NCBI GenBank assembly: GCA_937959065.1
Contig: CALGOI010000310.1
Location: 1-11,450, forward strand
DNA: 11,450 nucleotides
DNA from: an uncultured Ignavibacteriota bacterium
GTDB taxonomy: Bacteria; Bacteroidota; Ignavibacteria; Tepidaquicellales; Tepidaquicellaceae
Direction of reading: 5' to 3'
Positions 1 to 7,631 of the stretch are shown one piece after another (the first letter of the stretch is position 1; every line of letters starts with the position of its first letter). A program made the translations under genes and the position numbers. The notes under the pieces were generated by a model that did not search any database, was not told the origin of the DNA, and worked only from the letters and a program-made list of their open reading frames with translations.

Positions 1-583
1 ATAGGGAAGCGTAGCTGTTCATAATCGAGTCAATGTTGTTATATAGGCTCTCGTCATTGACCAGTTTTCCAAGAGTACCGGTACCGTCATTTACCTTCTT
101 TACTATACTGGTGATTTCTTCCGCAACTTTTTGAGCTTGCTTCGTAGATTCATTGAGGTTATCTATTATATCCTGAATCTCAGCAGGCTTTTCAGACGCA
201 AGAAAATCACCGTCTTTTACCGTCGCTGCATCGTTGGTGCCCTGAGAAATATTAACAACTTTATTGCCTACCAGACCATCCGAAGCAATTATTACATGTG
301 AATCCTTTTTAATGAACTTCTGTACATCACTTTTAACCTGCATTTCAATAGTCACTTTGTCCGTTCCGGTTATATCTATGCTCTGTACAGTTCCTACATT
401 GATTCCGGCATAACGGACATATGCCCCGTTCGTTAATCCGCTTACAGTTTGAAAATCAGAATATAACACTATATTGTTGCCAAACAGGTTTTGCTGACTC
501 CCGATATAAAAGATCGCAAAAATAAAGGCGCCTAATCCTGCCAGAACAAAGAATCCAAGTTTAATAAATTTTGACTTTTCCAT
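1..583 (-). CDS. MlaD-type MCE-domain lipid transport protein (3' part missing)
   Basis: This is the periplasmic substrate-binding component of an MCE/Mla lipid transporter, anchored in the inner membrane and expected to work with the MlaE and MlaF proteins encoded just upstream. The ATG at 583 opens 194 codons that run off the left edge, so the C-terminus is absent. Visible parts: a short basic N-terminus, one membrane anchor at about residues 9-28, then an MCE domain at about 38-115 with the family pattern SGLTNGAYVRYAG (48-60), INVGTVQSI (61-69) and GLVGNKVVNISQG (103-115). After residue 134 the sequence is helical and polar (many Gln, Lys, Glu), as in the coiled tail of MlaD-like proteins, and carries GTGTLGKLVND (167-177), common in Bacteroidota MCE proteins. 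The gap to the MlaF-like gene is 15 bp with no clear Shine-Dalgarno. Family assignment is firm; the transported lipid is not known from sequence. Confidence 0.9.
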   Translation of the reverse strand, partial: MEKSKFIKLGFFVLAGLGAFIFAIFYIGSQQNLFGNNIVLYSDFQTVSGLTNGAYVRYAGINVGTVQSIDITGTDKVTIEMQVKSDVQKFIKKDSHVIIASDGLVGNKVVNISQGTNDAATVKDGDFLASEKPAEIQDIIDNLNESTKQAQKVAEEITSIVKKVNDGTGTLGKLVNDESLYNNIDSIMNSYASL

Positions 584-598
584 AATGCTATATATAAT

Positions 599-1393
599 TT
601 AATAAAATTCGAAGAAACCTTTTACAAAATCGTCATCTGATTTTTCAAGCTCATCAAAGGTTCCTTCTTTATAAAATATACCATCTTTTAATATTTTAAT
701 CCTAGTTGAAACTATCTTAGCACAGGGCATATCATGCGTTACTACTATAGATGTCACATCGAATTTTTCCTGCATCTTCACTATTAATTCACTTATCTCT
801 TTTGACGTAGCAGGATCAAGTCCCGTTGTCGGCTCATCGTAAAGTATAATTTCAGGGTTTAATATCAAAGTCCGTGCAAGAGCTATCCTTTTTTGCATTC
901 CTCCCGATAATTCAGAAGGCATTTTATCTATTGCATCTAGCAAACTTACTTCCCGCAGTACATTTTCTGCCTTTTCTTCCATCTCACTTTCGCTTATCTG
1001 ATTCGGTTGTCTTTCGAGAGGGAATTTTAAATTTTGTCTTACTGTCATTGAATCATATAATGAGCCCACATGAAAAAGGAATACTAATATCCTTCGTATT
1101 CCTTCTAACTGGCTCCTGTTCATCGTTGTCATCTCTTCATTAAATGCATATATCTCACCAAAGTCAGGTTTTATAAGCCCGATTATGCATTTTAATATGA
1201 CAGATTTACCTGTTCCCGATTTACCAAGCACTGAAATAGTTTCCTTCTTCTTGACAGCAAGGTTTATATCCTTTAAAATTGTTTTGCTGCCGAAAGACTT
1301 TTTTACATTCTCCAGATATAAGATACTATCTTCCTTGGATAGTTTCGATTCGCTTGTCCTCTTTTCCTCTATATGTTTGGTCTCTTCCGTCAT
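599..1393 (-). CDS. MlaF-type ABC transporter ATP-binding protein
   Basis: This is the cytoplasmic ATPase that powers MCE/Mla phospholipid transport, paired with the MlaE-like permease encoded upstream. It has 264 residues, in the normal range, with a charged N-terminal extension of about 24 residues before the ABC domain. Motifs: Walker A GKSGTGKS (57-64), ABC signature LSGGMQKR (162-169), Walker B ILYDEP with catalytic Glu187, D-loop GLDP (191-194) and switch His220 in VVTHD. The Q-loop is unusual: the expected LFQ-GALY/SLYDSM-type stretch reads LFHVGSLYDSM, so His108 stands where the Mg-coordinating Gln normally is. The start ATG overlaps the permease stop by 4 bp (ATGA), implying coupled translation. 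All other motifs are intact, so I expect an active ATPase; the effect of His108 is unknown. Confidence 0.93.
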   Translation of the reverse strand: MTEETKHIEEKRTSESKLSKEDSILYLENVKKSFGSKTILKDINLAVKKKETISVLGKSGTGKSVILKCIIGLIKPDFGEIYAFNEEMTTMNRSQLEGIRRILVFLFHVGSLYDSMTVRQNLKFPLERQPNQISESEMEEKAENVLREVSLLDAIDKMPSELSGGMQKRIALARTLILNPEIILYDEPTTGLDPATSKEISELIVKMQEKFDVTSIVVTHDMPCAKIVSTRIKILKDGIFYKEGTFDELEKSDDDFVKGFFEFY

Positions 1394-2193
1394 AATAGAA
1401 TTGATGTTATCTGAACATTGATCATGTCGAGTATAATAATAGCCAGTGATGATAATACAACAGATGTATTAGCTGCTACACCAACGCTCTCTGTACCCCT
1501 GTCGGCATTGTATCCTTCGTAACAACCTATGACACCTACAGCAAAACCAAAGAAAAATGTCTTAATGGTAGAAGGTATTATATCCGAAAAATCGATTCCT
1601 GTTAACGACGATTGAATGAATACCTGGAATGACATTCCACCTCCGACTGTATTTACTGCTATATAACCGCCGATTAATGCGATCGTATCTGCATATATCA
1701 CAAGCAATGGAAGCATTATCGTAGTCGCAGCTACACGGCTCACGACTAAATAGTTATATGGATTTGTTCCCGATATCTCCATTGCATCGATTTGCTCGGT
1801 TACCTTCATCGAACCTAATTCAGCACCTATACTCGAACCCACCTTACCGGCAAATATAAGTGAAGTTATCACAGGTCCTATCTCAAGTATGATAGCCAGG
1901 GCTACCATCGAAGGCACAAGACTCTCCGCACCAAAATCCGATAACGTAGGTATTGACTGAAGTGTAAGTGTTAGACCTATAATAAATCCCGTTATACTGG
2001 TTAGCCCTATCGATTTATATCCTATCTCAAAGCACTGCTTTAGAAATTCTTTATATTCATAAGGCGGCTTTACCAGCTCAAAAAAGAACCTTGCGGCAAA
2101 TAATACAAGTGCCCATGCCTTATAAAAAGCATTCTGTAATGAATCTGGTAATACTTCTTCTAAAAAACTTTTTTTTGTAGAGGTCTTATTCAA
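1390..2193 (-). CDS. MlaE-type ABC transporter permease
   Basis: This is the inner-membrane permease of an MCE/Mla lipid transporter. The 267 residues show the MlaE/YrbE family layout: an amphipathic N-terminal helix (about 15-45), about five hydrophobic spans (around 62-80, 93-115, 155-180, 210-225 and 243-265) and the family signature between residues 106 and 145, including GPVITSLIFAGKVGSS (106-121) and the AELGSMKVTEQIDAMEISG region. No ATG lies near the 5' end, and the best start is TTG at 2193, nine bases after the stop of the upstream barrel gene. The 3' end overlaps the ATPase start (ATGA). The gene order permease-ATPase-MCE protein differs from mlaFEDCB of Escherichia coli, and no MlaB-type STAS or MlaC-type gene is visible in the window. 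The direction of lipid transport cannot be read from sequence. Confidence 0.93.
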   Translation of the reverse strand: MNKTSTKKSFLEEVLPDSLQNAFYKAWALVLFAARFFFELVKPPYEYKEFLKQCFEIGYKSIGLTSITGFIIGLTLTLQSIPTLSDFGAESLVPSMVALAIILEIGPVITSLIFAGKVGSSIGAELGSMKVTEQIDAMEISGTNPYNYLVVSRVAATTIMLPLLVIYADTIALIGGYIAVNTVGGGMSFQVFIQSSLTGIDFSDIIPSTIKTFFFGFAVGVIGCYEGYNADRGTESVGVAANTSVVLSSLAIIILDMINVQITSILL

Positions 2194-2202
2194 ATTTTAT
2201 AA

Positions 2203-2862
2203 TTAATACTGACGTCTTATTTTCATGTCAATAAACGGATTTGCAATACCTATTATAACTCCAAATGAAAGATCAAAAATATTATCCCGGGTTTCTTTTG
2301 TTAAAAATGTGTACCGAGCCTTTACATGTGGATATATTAATAGCTTGTGGTTTCTGATTGAAAATCCATACGCAACTTGGGGAAAAAATCCGTGTGAATC
2401 GAAATCATAAAAGTAACCTCCTCCGATAGATAACGCGCCCGTTGTTTGTAATAGATTTGATGGCTCTATATCCTTTGTGAGTACGTCATAATTTGCTGAA
2501 AATCTCAACTGGCTCTTATTCTGAGATCTGAATATGAATGAATATTCAGCACCAAGTCTATACTGACCCAGATCACCAAAACCCAGTGACAGCTCTTTTG
2601 TCATTCCAACGGCAAGTCCGTCCTCTTCCAGTATCATTGGATTGAGCAAATATAGAAAAATAACTAAACCCAACGCTAACGGTAATGTCGAATTCTCTCT
2701 TTTGAATGTGGTTGAATTTAATACGTCGGGATTATAAAGCTTTTCCCGTGATGTGTTATCCATCAATGACAGCTTTGTACTGTCAATCGATTGCGAATAA
2801 GTTTGAACAGTAAAGGTCACTAATATAATAAGAGATATTATTAACTTTTTAATGACCTTCAC
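2203..2862 (-). CDS. Predicted outer-membrane beta-barrel protein of unknown function
   Basis: I do not recognise a named family. The 219-residue product begins with a typical Sec signal peptide (basic start, hydrophobic core about 6-18, likely cleavage after TYSQS near residue 25). Next comes a polar stretch (about 25-58), a hydrophobic segment near 61-77 (LALGLVIFLYLLNPMI), and then alternating polar and hydrophobic strands rich in Gly, Tyr and Phe from about 85 to the end, such as LGAEYSFIFR and LSIGGGYFYDF. This suggests a small outer-membrane barrel of perhaps eight strands. The end KIRRQY is aromatic-terminal, though not the classical enterobacterial form. The start is GTG at 2862, ten bases after purL; no ATG is available before the signal peptide. 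Its place directly upstream of the MlaE-F-D genes (9-bp gap) suggests, but does not show, an envelope role linked to lipid transport. Confidence 0.75.
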   Translation of the reverse strand: MKVIKKLIISLIILVTFTVQTYSQSIDSTKLSLMDNTSREKLYNPDVLNSTTFKRENSTLPLALGLVIFLYLLNPMILEEDGLAVGMTKELSLGFGDLGQYRLGAEYSFIFRSQNKSQLRFSANYDVLTKDIEPSNLLQTTGALSIGGGYFYDFDSHGFFPQVAYGFSIRNHKLLIYPHVKARYTFLTKETRDNIFDLSFGVIIGIANPFIDMKIRRQY

Positions 2863-2872
2863 CCTTACAGAA

Positions 2873-5122
2873 TTAGTTTTGCATTAACTTGTTGAACATA
2901 TTATAGTAATTATTTGACGCATCGTCTATACTAATAGAAATATCATCATTAATTTTTATTTTATCCCCGCCTACTGTCCCAATTTTTTCCACAGGGACAT
3001 TATTGTCCTTGCAGAGTGATACTATCTCGTCAACCTTTCCGGATTCAGCGGTTATAATTATCCTGCTTTGTGTCTCACCGAAGTATTCAAAGTCTTTTCT
3101 GTTCTTTAAATCTTTAGTCACAGAACAGCCAATGGTATCGTTCCTATCCATTATGCAGGATTCAACAAGTGCAATCGCCAGACCCCCCTCTGATGTATCA
3201 TGTGCCGATTTTATAAGACCTTTATCTATCAATTGAAGTGTACAATCCTGTAACGCTTTCTCTTTATTTAAATCCAGAACAGGGGAGTCACCTGTTACCA
3301 TTTTATGAAGGTAATTCAAATACTCACTGCCGCCGATTTCATTACTATTCTGTTCACCAATCAATAGAATCACATCACCCTCATCTTTGAAGTTACTAGT
3401 CATCACTTTAGTTACATCTTCTATTAATCCGATAATTCCAATAGTAGGAGTAGGGTAGACTGCGAAGTCTCTCGATTCATTATAAAAACTTACATTCCCT
3501 CCCGTGACGGGAGTTTCGAACTTCTTACATGCATCACCAATTCCTCTGATGGCTTCAGCGAACTGGTAATATACTTCAGGATCGTATGGGTTACCGAAAT
3601 TCAGACAGTTTGTTATACCCAGCGGCTTGCCTCCGGTACATACTACGTTCCTTGCGCATTCACTTACTGCGATTACTCCGCCCATGTATGGATTGAGGTA
3701 GACGAACTTGCTGTTGCAGTCTACCTTCATTGCGAGAGCTTTATCTGTTTCTTTGATCCTTACCACAGAAGAATCACCTCCCGGCATGACAACTGTATTT
3801 GTAAGTACCTGTGAATCATACTGCCTGTAAACCCATGTCTTGTTAGCTATGTTTGGTGAGTTGAGTAAGCTCAATAATGTTTCATTGTAATCACCCGGCT
3901 CCGGTATTGAATTCGGATCGAATGCCCTCGTCTCTTTAAGGTACTCCGGTTCTTTCTGTTCTCGAGTATATACCGGTGCTCCGCCGCCTAACACAAGAAT
4001 GTCTGCCGGTACGTCGGCTTCGAGCTCACCTTTATGATAAACCTTTACTCTGTCATCTTCTATTACTTCACCGATCTGTACACAGTTGAGGTCCCACTTC
4101 TCAAAAATATCGATAGCTTCTTTTTCTTTTCCTTTCTCTACTACTACAAGCATCCTCTCCTGTGACTCAGACAACATAATCTCATAGGCCGTCATCGAGT
4201 CATCCCTAAGAGGAACTGTGTCGAGATTTATCTTCATCCCGCATTTTCCTTTGGCGCTCATTTCACTTGTAGAGCAGGTTATTCCCGCGGCACCCATATC
4301 CTGTATTCCGACTACTACACCTGACTGTATCGCCTCGAGCGTAGCTTCTACTAGCAATTTCTCCGTGAATGGATCTCCAACCTGTACACTGGGTCTCTTT
4401 GCTTCGGATTTTTCCGAGATCTCCTCTGATGCAAATGTCGCTCCGTGAATCCCATCTTTGCCGGTAGATGATCCCACTATTAATACCGGGTTGCCTGTGC
4501 CCATCGCAGTCGCAGTCGCTGTCTCGTTGTGCTTTACTATTCCTACCGCCATAGCATTGACTAACGGGTTATCCTGGTAACACTCCTCGAAATACACTTC
4601 GCCGCTTACGGTCGGTACCCCAAAGCAGTTACCGTAATCACCTATGCCTTTCACCACGTGACTAAACAGGTATTTCGTCCTGTCAACTTCCTTTCCTGAC
4701 CCTCCGTTTGGTATTATTTTACCAAATCTAAGCGAGTTCAACGCCGCTATAGGCCTCGCTCCCATAGTAAAGATATCCCTGAGTATACCGCCTACACCTG
4801 TCGCTGCCCCCTGATAAGGTTCCACCGCCGATGGGTGATTATGTGACTCGATCTTGAAAGCAACGGCATATCCGTCACCAATATCGATCAGTCCGGCGTT
4901 TTCTTCACCGGCGCCGACGAGGAGTTTTCCGCCCTCGCGGGGTAGAGTTTTCAGCTGTTTGATCGAATTTTTATATGAGCAGTGCTCGCTCCACATGACG
5001 GAAAATATCCCTAATTCCGTGTAAGTGGGAGTTCTTCCGAGCACTTCCAAAATCTTATTGTATTCATCTTCCAATAAACCGAGCTCTTTGGCGAGCTCCA
5101 AATTTACCTCAGGGTAGTTCAT
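2873..5122 (-). CDS. purL: Phosphoribosylformylglycinamidine synthase subunit PurL (small type)
   Basis: PurL catalyses the fourth step of de novo purine synthesis, ATP-dependent amidation of FGAR to FGAM, in the cytoplasm. At 749 residues it is the small-type PurL (Bacillus subtilis length class), which works with separate PurQ glutaminase and PurS; neither is encoded in this window. Motifs from the N-terminus: SEHCSYK (45-51, catalytic His47), ESHNHPS (92-98), GVGGILRDIFTMGARP (109-124), GKDGIHGATFAS (221-232), GDPFTEK (249-255), MGAAGITCSTSEM (276-288) and SESQERM (318-324). The second AIRS-like half has ITNCLNFGNP and TGGNVSFYNES. No domain is missing. The ATG at 5122 overlaps the stop of the upstream M42-like gene by 4 bp (ATGA), so the two are probably translationally coupled. 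The barrel protein gene follows after 10 bp. Confidence 0.98.
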   Translation of the reverse strand: MNYPEVNLELAKELGLLEDEYNKILEVLGRTPTYTELGIFSVMWSEHCSYKNSIKQLKTLPREGGKLLVGAGEENAGLIDIGDGYAVAFKIESHNHPSAVEPYQGAATGVGGILRDIFTMGARPIAALNSLRFGKIIPNGGSGKEVDRTKYLFSHVVKGIGDYGNCFGVPTVSGEVYFEECYQDNPLVNAMAVGIVKHNETATATAMGTGNPVLIVGSSTGKDGIHGATFASEEISEKSEAKRPSVQVGDPFTEKLLVEATLEAIQSGVVVGIQDMGAAGITCSTSEMSAKGKCGMKINLDTVPLRDDSMTAYEIMLSESQERMLVVVEKGKEKEAIDIFEKWDLNCVQIGEVIEDDRVKVYHKGELEADVPADILVLGGGAPVYTREQKEPEYLKETRAFDPNSIPEPGDYNETLLSLLNSPNIANKTWVYRQYDSQVLTNTVVMPGGDSSVVRIKETDKALAMKVDCNSKFVYLNPYMGGVIAVSECARNVVCTGGKPLGITNCLNFGNPYDPEVYYQFAEAIRGIGDACKKFETPVTGGNVSFYNESRDFAVYPTPTIGIIGLIEDVTKVMTSNFKDEGDVILLIGEQNSNEIGGSEYLNYLHKMVTGDSPVLDLNKEKALQDCTLQLIDKGLIKSAHDTSEGGLAIALVESCIMDRNDTIGCSVTKDLKNRKDFEYFGETQSRIIITAESGKVDEIVSLCKDNNVPVEKIGTVGGDKIKINDDISISIDDASNNYYNMFNKLMQN

Positions 5123-5685
5123 CCTATGAGTTTTTTAAAATTATTATAGTTTTTGCTGATTTCTATTATTGCCTTAGCGGCTGCTTCGATCGAGCTTTCT
5201 TTGCATTTTACTTCGACCGAGTTATAGTCGCCGCCGGAGCAGGGGAGTCCGAGAAAGAAACAGTAATCGGATTTATGTTTATAAACTTCAACTTCATCTC
5301 TGTCTGATACAGGGTCTGGACAGTTTTCGTAAAGATCATAAGAAATCCCGGTTAATGTCTCAGCCAGGAAATCTCTTACTTGCTGTGAGGCGGCTTTCTC
5401 TATAACCAGGTCTTTGTCTGTTGGGGTGGCTGTGACATCCATTACTATTACCAGGTCATGTTTTTTTACTTCTTCGGCTACTTCAAGTGCTCCGGCGAAG
5501 TCGATCTCTTCACCATAAGTAAGCTCTACTCTCACGTAATCATAATTCAGTTCACCGCTGAAGTATGCTTTCATCGCGGCATAGACACCGACGAAGTTAT
5601 CCAGGTAGCCTACGTAGTAACCGTTTTCACGGCGAAGTACTGTTGTTTTAAAATTCGTATCGGAGTGGGCGGAAATTAATATCAT
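5119..5685 (-). CDS. Compact M42/M28-like metallopeptidase-fold protein with an altered metal site
   Basis: This 188-residue protein resembles the catalytic core of M42-type aminopeptidases but is about half the usual length (about 350) and lacks room for the inserted lid domain. Ligand-like motifs occur in family order: HSD (His7, Asp9), YLDNFVG with the bridging-type Asp29, TYGEEIDFAGA (Glu59 as possible base, Glu60 as ligand), IVMDVT (Asp83), and near the C-terminus LPCSGGDYNSVEV, where M42 enzymes have a tyrosine-His-Ser stretch. Here the final His ligand appears to be Asn155. No signal peptide is seen, so it is probably cytoplasmic. It starts 3 bp after the EI24-like gene and overlaps purL by 4 bp. 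It could be a minimal peptidase or amidohydrolase, or a non-catalytic relative. The fold call is by motif order; the function is unknown. Confidence 0.7.
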   Translation of the reverse strand: MILISAHSDTNFKTTVLRRENGYYVGYLDNFVGVYAAMKAYFSGELNYDYVRVELTYGEEIDFAGALEVAEEVKKHDLVIVMDVTATPTDKDLVIEKAASQQVRDFLAETLTGISYDLYENCPDPVSDRDEVEVYKHKSDYCFFLGLPCSGGDYNSVEVKCKESSIEAAAKAIIEISKNYNNFKKLIG

Positions 5686-5688
5686 ATA

Positions 5689-6450
5689 TCAGTTCTGAAA
5701 ATTTTTAATTTGTGAATAGTACTTCTTCTCATAAAACAACGATGTACCTGCCACGACCAGCACCGGTTTCATAAATACATTTACAATCGGGAGGAACATC
5801 ATAATAAAAGCCATAGCGCCAAACCCGTATGTAAGCAGACCGCCTGAATTAACCACAGACAGCTTTTGTCTGAGCTTATAAAACCTCCTTGTCATCGGGT
5901 AATCAAGATAGTCGAGCGCGTTAAAGAAGAACGAAAATAATGAGCCAAGTATAGTCGATAGAACACTACCAACCGCCGGTAAAAAATTCAAAAAGAAGAT
6001 TGGTATGATAAAAGACAGATAAAAAGCCTGCTTAAAGAACTCTGCCTTTATACTCATGAAGGTTTCTTTCCAGAATCCGAGATTGGTTTCGTATGTCGTA
6101 TTAGTGATTATCTTCTCGACTGCTTTGGATATCCTGTCCTCAAACGGTGCGTTTATCAAACCGCCAAGGGTTACAAATAGCAGGTAACAAACAAATAAAA
6201 GAACGAAGAAAAAGATTATCGATAATAACGCATGAAACAGCTCCTGTATCATTACCGCTGTTTCAGAATCAGCTCCGGTTATCTCCTCTGATACACCATA
6301 GAGCCATTTATACGTAAAGAAAAAAATAGTCCCGTACAAAATCAGATTAAGTATAATCGGGACTATCGAATATAAAATTATTTTGGGTTGTTTAAAGAAA
6401 AATGCCAGGCTTCTAACCGGGTAAAAGAACCCGAAGAAGAAATCTTTCAT
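5689..6450 (-). CDS. EI24 domain-containing (CysZ-like) inner-membrane protein
   Basis: A 253-residue polytopic membrane protein of the EI24/CysZ family; CysZ of Escherichia coli is a sulfate permease. Evidence: an N-terminal FFFGFFYPVRSLAFFFKQP pattern typical of the family, hydrophobic segments around 24-47, 74-98, 143-175 and 205-235, the conserved NAPFEDRIS loop (100-108), the LDYPMTRRFYKLRQK segment (182-196), and the C-terminal PIVNVFMKPVLVVAGTSLFY (221-240). The start ATG shares one base with the metK stop (TAATG), so translation is probably coupled. Sulfate transport would fit loosely beside SAM synthesis through sulfur assimilation, but no cys genes are nearby, and many FCB homologues are annotated only as EI24 proteins. 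I therefore do not assign cysZ. Confidence 0.85.
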   Translation of the reverse strand: MKDFFFGFFYPVRSLAFFFKQPKIILYSIVPIILNLILYGTIFFFTYKWLYGVSEEITGADSETAVMIQELFHALLSIIFFFVLLFVCYLLFVTLGGLINAPFEDRISKAVEKIITNTTYETNLGFWKETFMSIKAEFFKQAFYLSFIIPIFFLNFLPAVGSVLSTILGSLFSFFFNALDYLDYPMTRRFYKLRQKLSVVNSGGLLTYGFGAMAFIMMFLPIVNVFMKPVLVVAGTSLFYEKKYYSQIKNFQN

Positions 6451-7595
6451 TATTTTACCGCTTTTGTTAGCGCGTCTTTAATATCTAATGCTTCCCAGCT
6501 GAAGTGCTCATCATCCCTTCCAAAATGTCCGTAATTTGAAGTCTTTCTGTAAATCGGCCTTTTCAAGTCCAGTCTTTCCATAATTCCTTTTGGTGTCATA
6601 TCCACTTCATCTTTGATCAACTGCGCCAGCTGTTTGTCGGGAAGTTTACCTGTTCCGTGTGTATTAGCATATACAGATACCGGTTCAGCTACACCGATTG
6701 CATATGAGAACTGTAACAAACATTCATCAGCTAATCCGGCTGCTACGACATTCTTTGCAATATGACGGGCAGCGTAAGTAGCGCTTCTGTCAACCTTCGA
6801 TGGATCTTTACCTGAGAAAGCGCCGCCTCCATGAGGAGCTTTACCGCCGTATGTATCGACAATGATCTTTCTTCCTGTCAATCCTGAATCACCGTGCGGT
6901 CCGCCTATCACGAACTTACCGGTTGGGTTAACGTGATACTTAGTATTTTCATCGAGAAGATTCTCGGGTATTACTTTCTTGATTACTTTTTCAATTACAT
7001 CATTTCTGATTTGCTCCTGAGTTGCTTCAGGGTCGTGTTGTGTCGATATTACGACAGCATCTATTCTCTTTGGTTTACCATTCTCATCATATTCTACGGT
7101 AACCTGTGATTTCGAGTCAGGTCTTAAGTAAGGCATAAGGTCGTGATGATGTTTCCTGATGTCAGCGAGCTTCCTTACAAGCTTATGCGCGTAGTAAATC
7201 GGCATAGGCATTAATACGTCCGTCTCATTAGAGGCGTAACCGAACATAATTCCCTGGTCACCGGCACCGCCTGTATCCACACCCATCGCGATGTCTGGTG
7301 ACTGCTTATTAATACATGATAAAACGCTTATCGAATTAAAATCAAATCTGTAATCCCCTTTAGAATAACCGATATCACTTACAACCTGTCTTACAATATG
7401 AGGAATATCTACATAATGAGTTGTAGTTATCTCTCCGCCAACAAGTACCATCCCCGTTGCGCAGAAAGTCTCACATGCAACTCTTCCGTCCGGGTCATGC
7501 CCTAATATATCGTCTAGTATCGCGTCTGATACCTGGTCACAAACTTTATCCGGATGTCCTTCACTTACTGACTCCGATGTGAAAAAATACGACAT
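6450..7595 (-). CDS. metK: S-adenosylmethionine synthetase
   Basis: MetK makes S-adenosylmethionine from methionine and ATP in the cytoplasm, supplying methyl groups for most methyltransferases. The 381-residue product is full length (Escherichia coli MetK is 384). Motifs: GHPDKVCDQVSDAILD (13-28) with His14 and Asp16 of the ATP/Mg site, the hexapeptide GAGDQG (110-115) followed by IMFGYA, GPHGDSGLTGRKI (232-244), and the Gly-rich loop GGGAFSGKDPSKVDRSA (256-272). The C-terminus has the usual YGHFGR (355-360). The ATG at 7595 is preceded by a strong AGGAGA Shine-Dalgarno, the clearest in the window. I saw no SAM-responsive riboswitch: only 36 bp separate it from the upstream oxidoreductase gene, so it is probably transcribed with it or from a promoter inside that gene. 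Confidence 0.98.
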   Translation of the reverse strand: MSYFFTSESVSEGHPDKVCDQVSDAILDDILGHDPDGRVACETFCATGMVLVGGEITTTHYVDIPHIVRQVVSDIGYSKGDYRFDFNSISVLSCINKQSPDIAMGVDTGGAGDQGIMFGYASNETDVLMPMPIYYAHKLVRKLADIRKHHHDLMPYLRPDSKSQVTVEYDENGKPKRIDAVVISTQHDPEATQEQIRNDVIEKVIKKVIPENLLDENTKYHVNPTGKFVIGGPHGDSGLTGRKIIVDTYGGKAPHGGGAFSGKDPSKVDRSATYAARHIAKNVVAAGLADECLLQFSYAIGVAEPVSVYANTHGTGKLPDKQLAQLIKDEVDMTPKGIMERLDLKRPIYRKTSNYGHFGRDDEHFSWEALDIKDALTKAVK

Positions 7596-7603
7596 TAATT
7601 AAT

Positions 7604-7609
7604 TCTCCT
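7604..7609 (-). promoter_or_regulatory. Shine-Dalgarno of metK
   Basis: Read on the minus strand this is AGGAGA, eight bases before the metK ATG. It fixes that start. The other minus-strand genes lack an equally clear site; they rely on overlaps or on the weak Shine-Dalgarno use common in this lineage. Confidence 0.8.
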
Positions 7610-7631
7610 ATTAAAATATGTTATATAAATT

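Noticed and set aside
7596..7631. Possible SAM riboswitch ahead of metK
   Set aside because: Only 36 AT-rich bases separate metK from the upstream stop, too short for a SAM-I or SAM-II aptamer plus expression platform, and no conserved core is visible.
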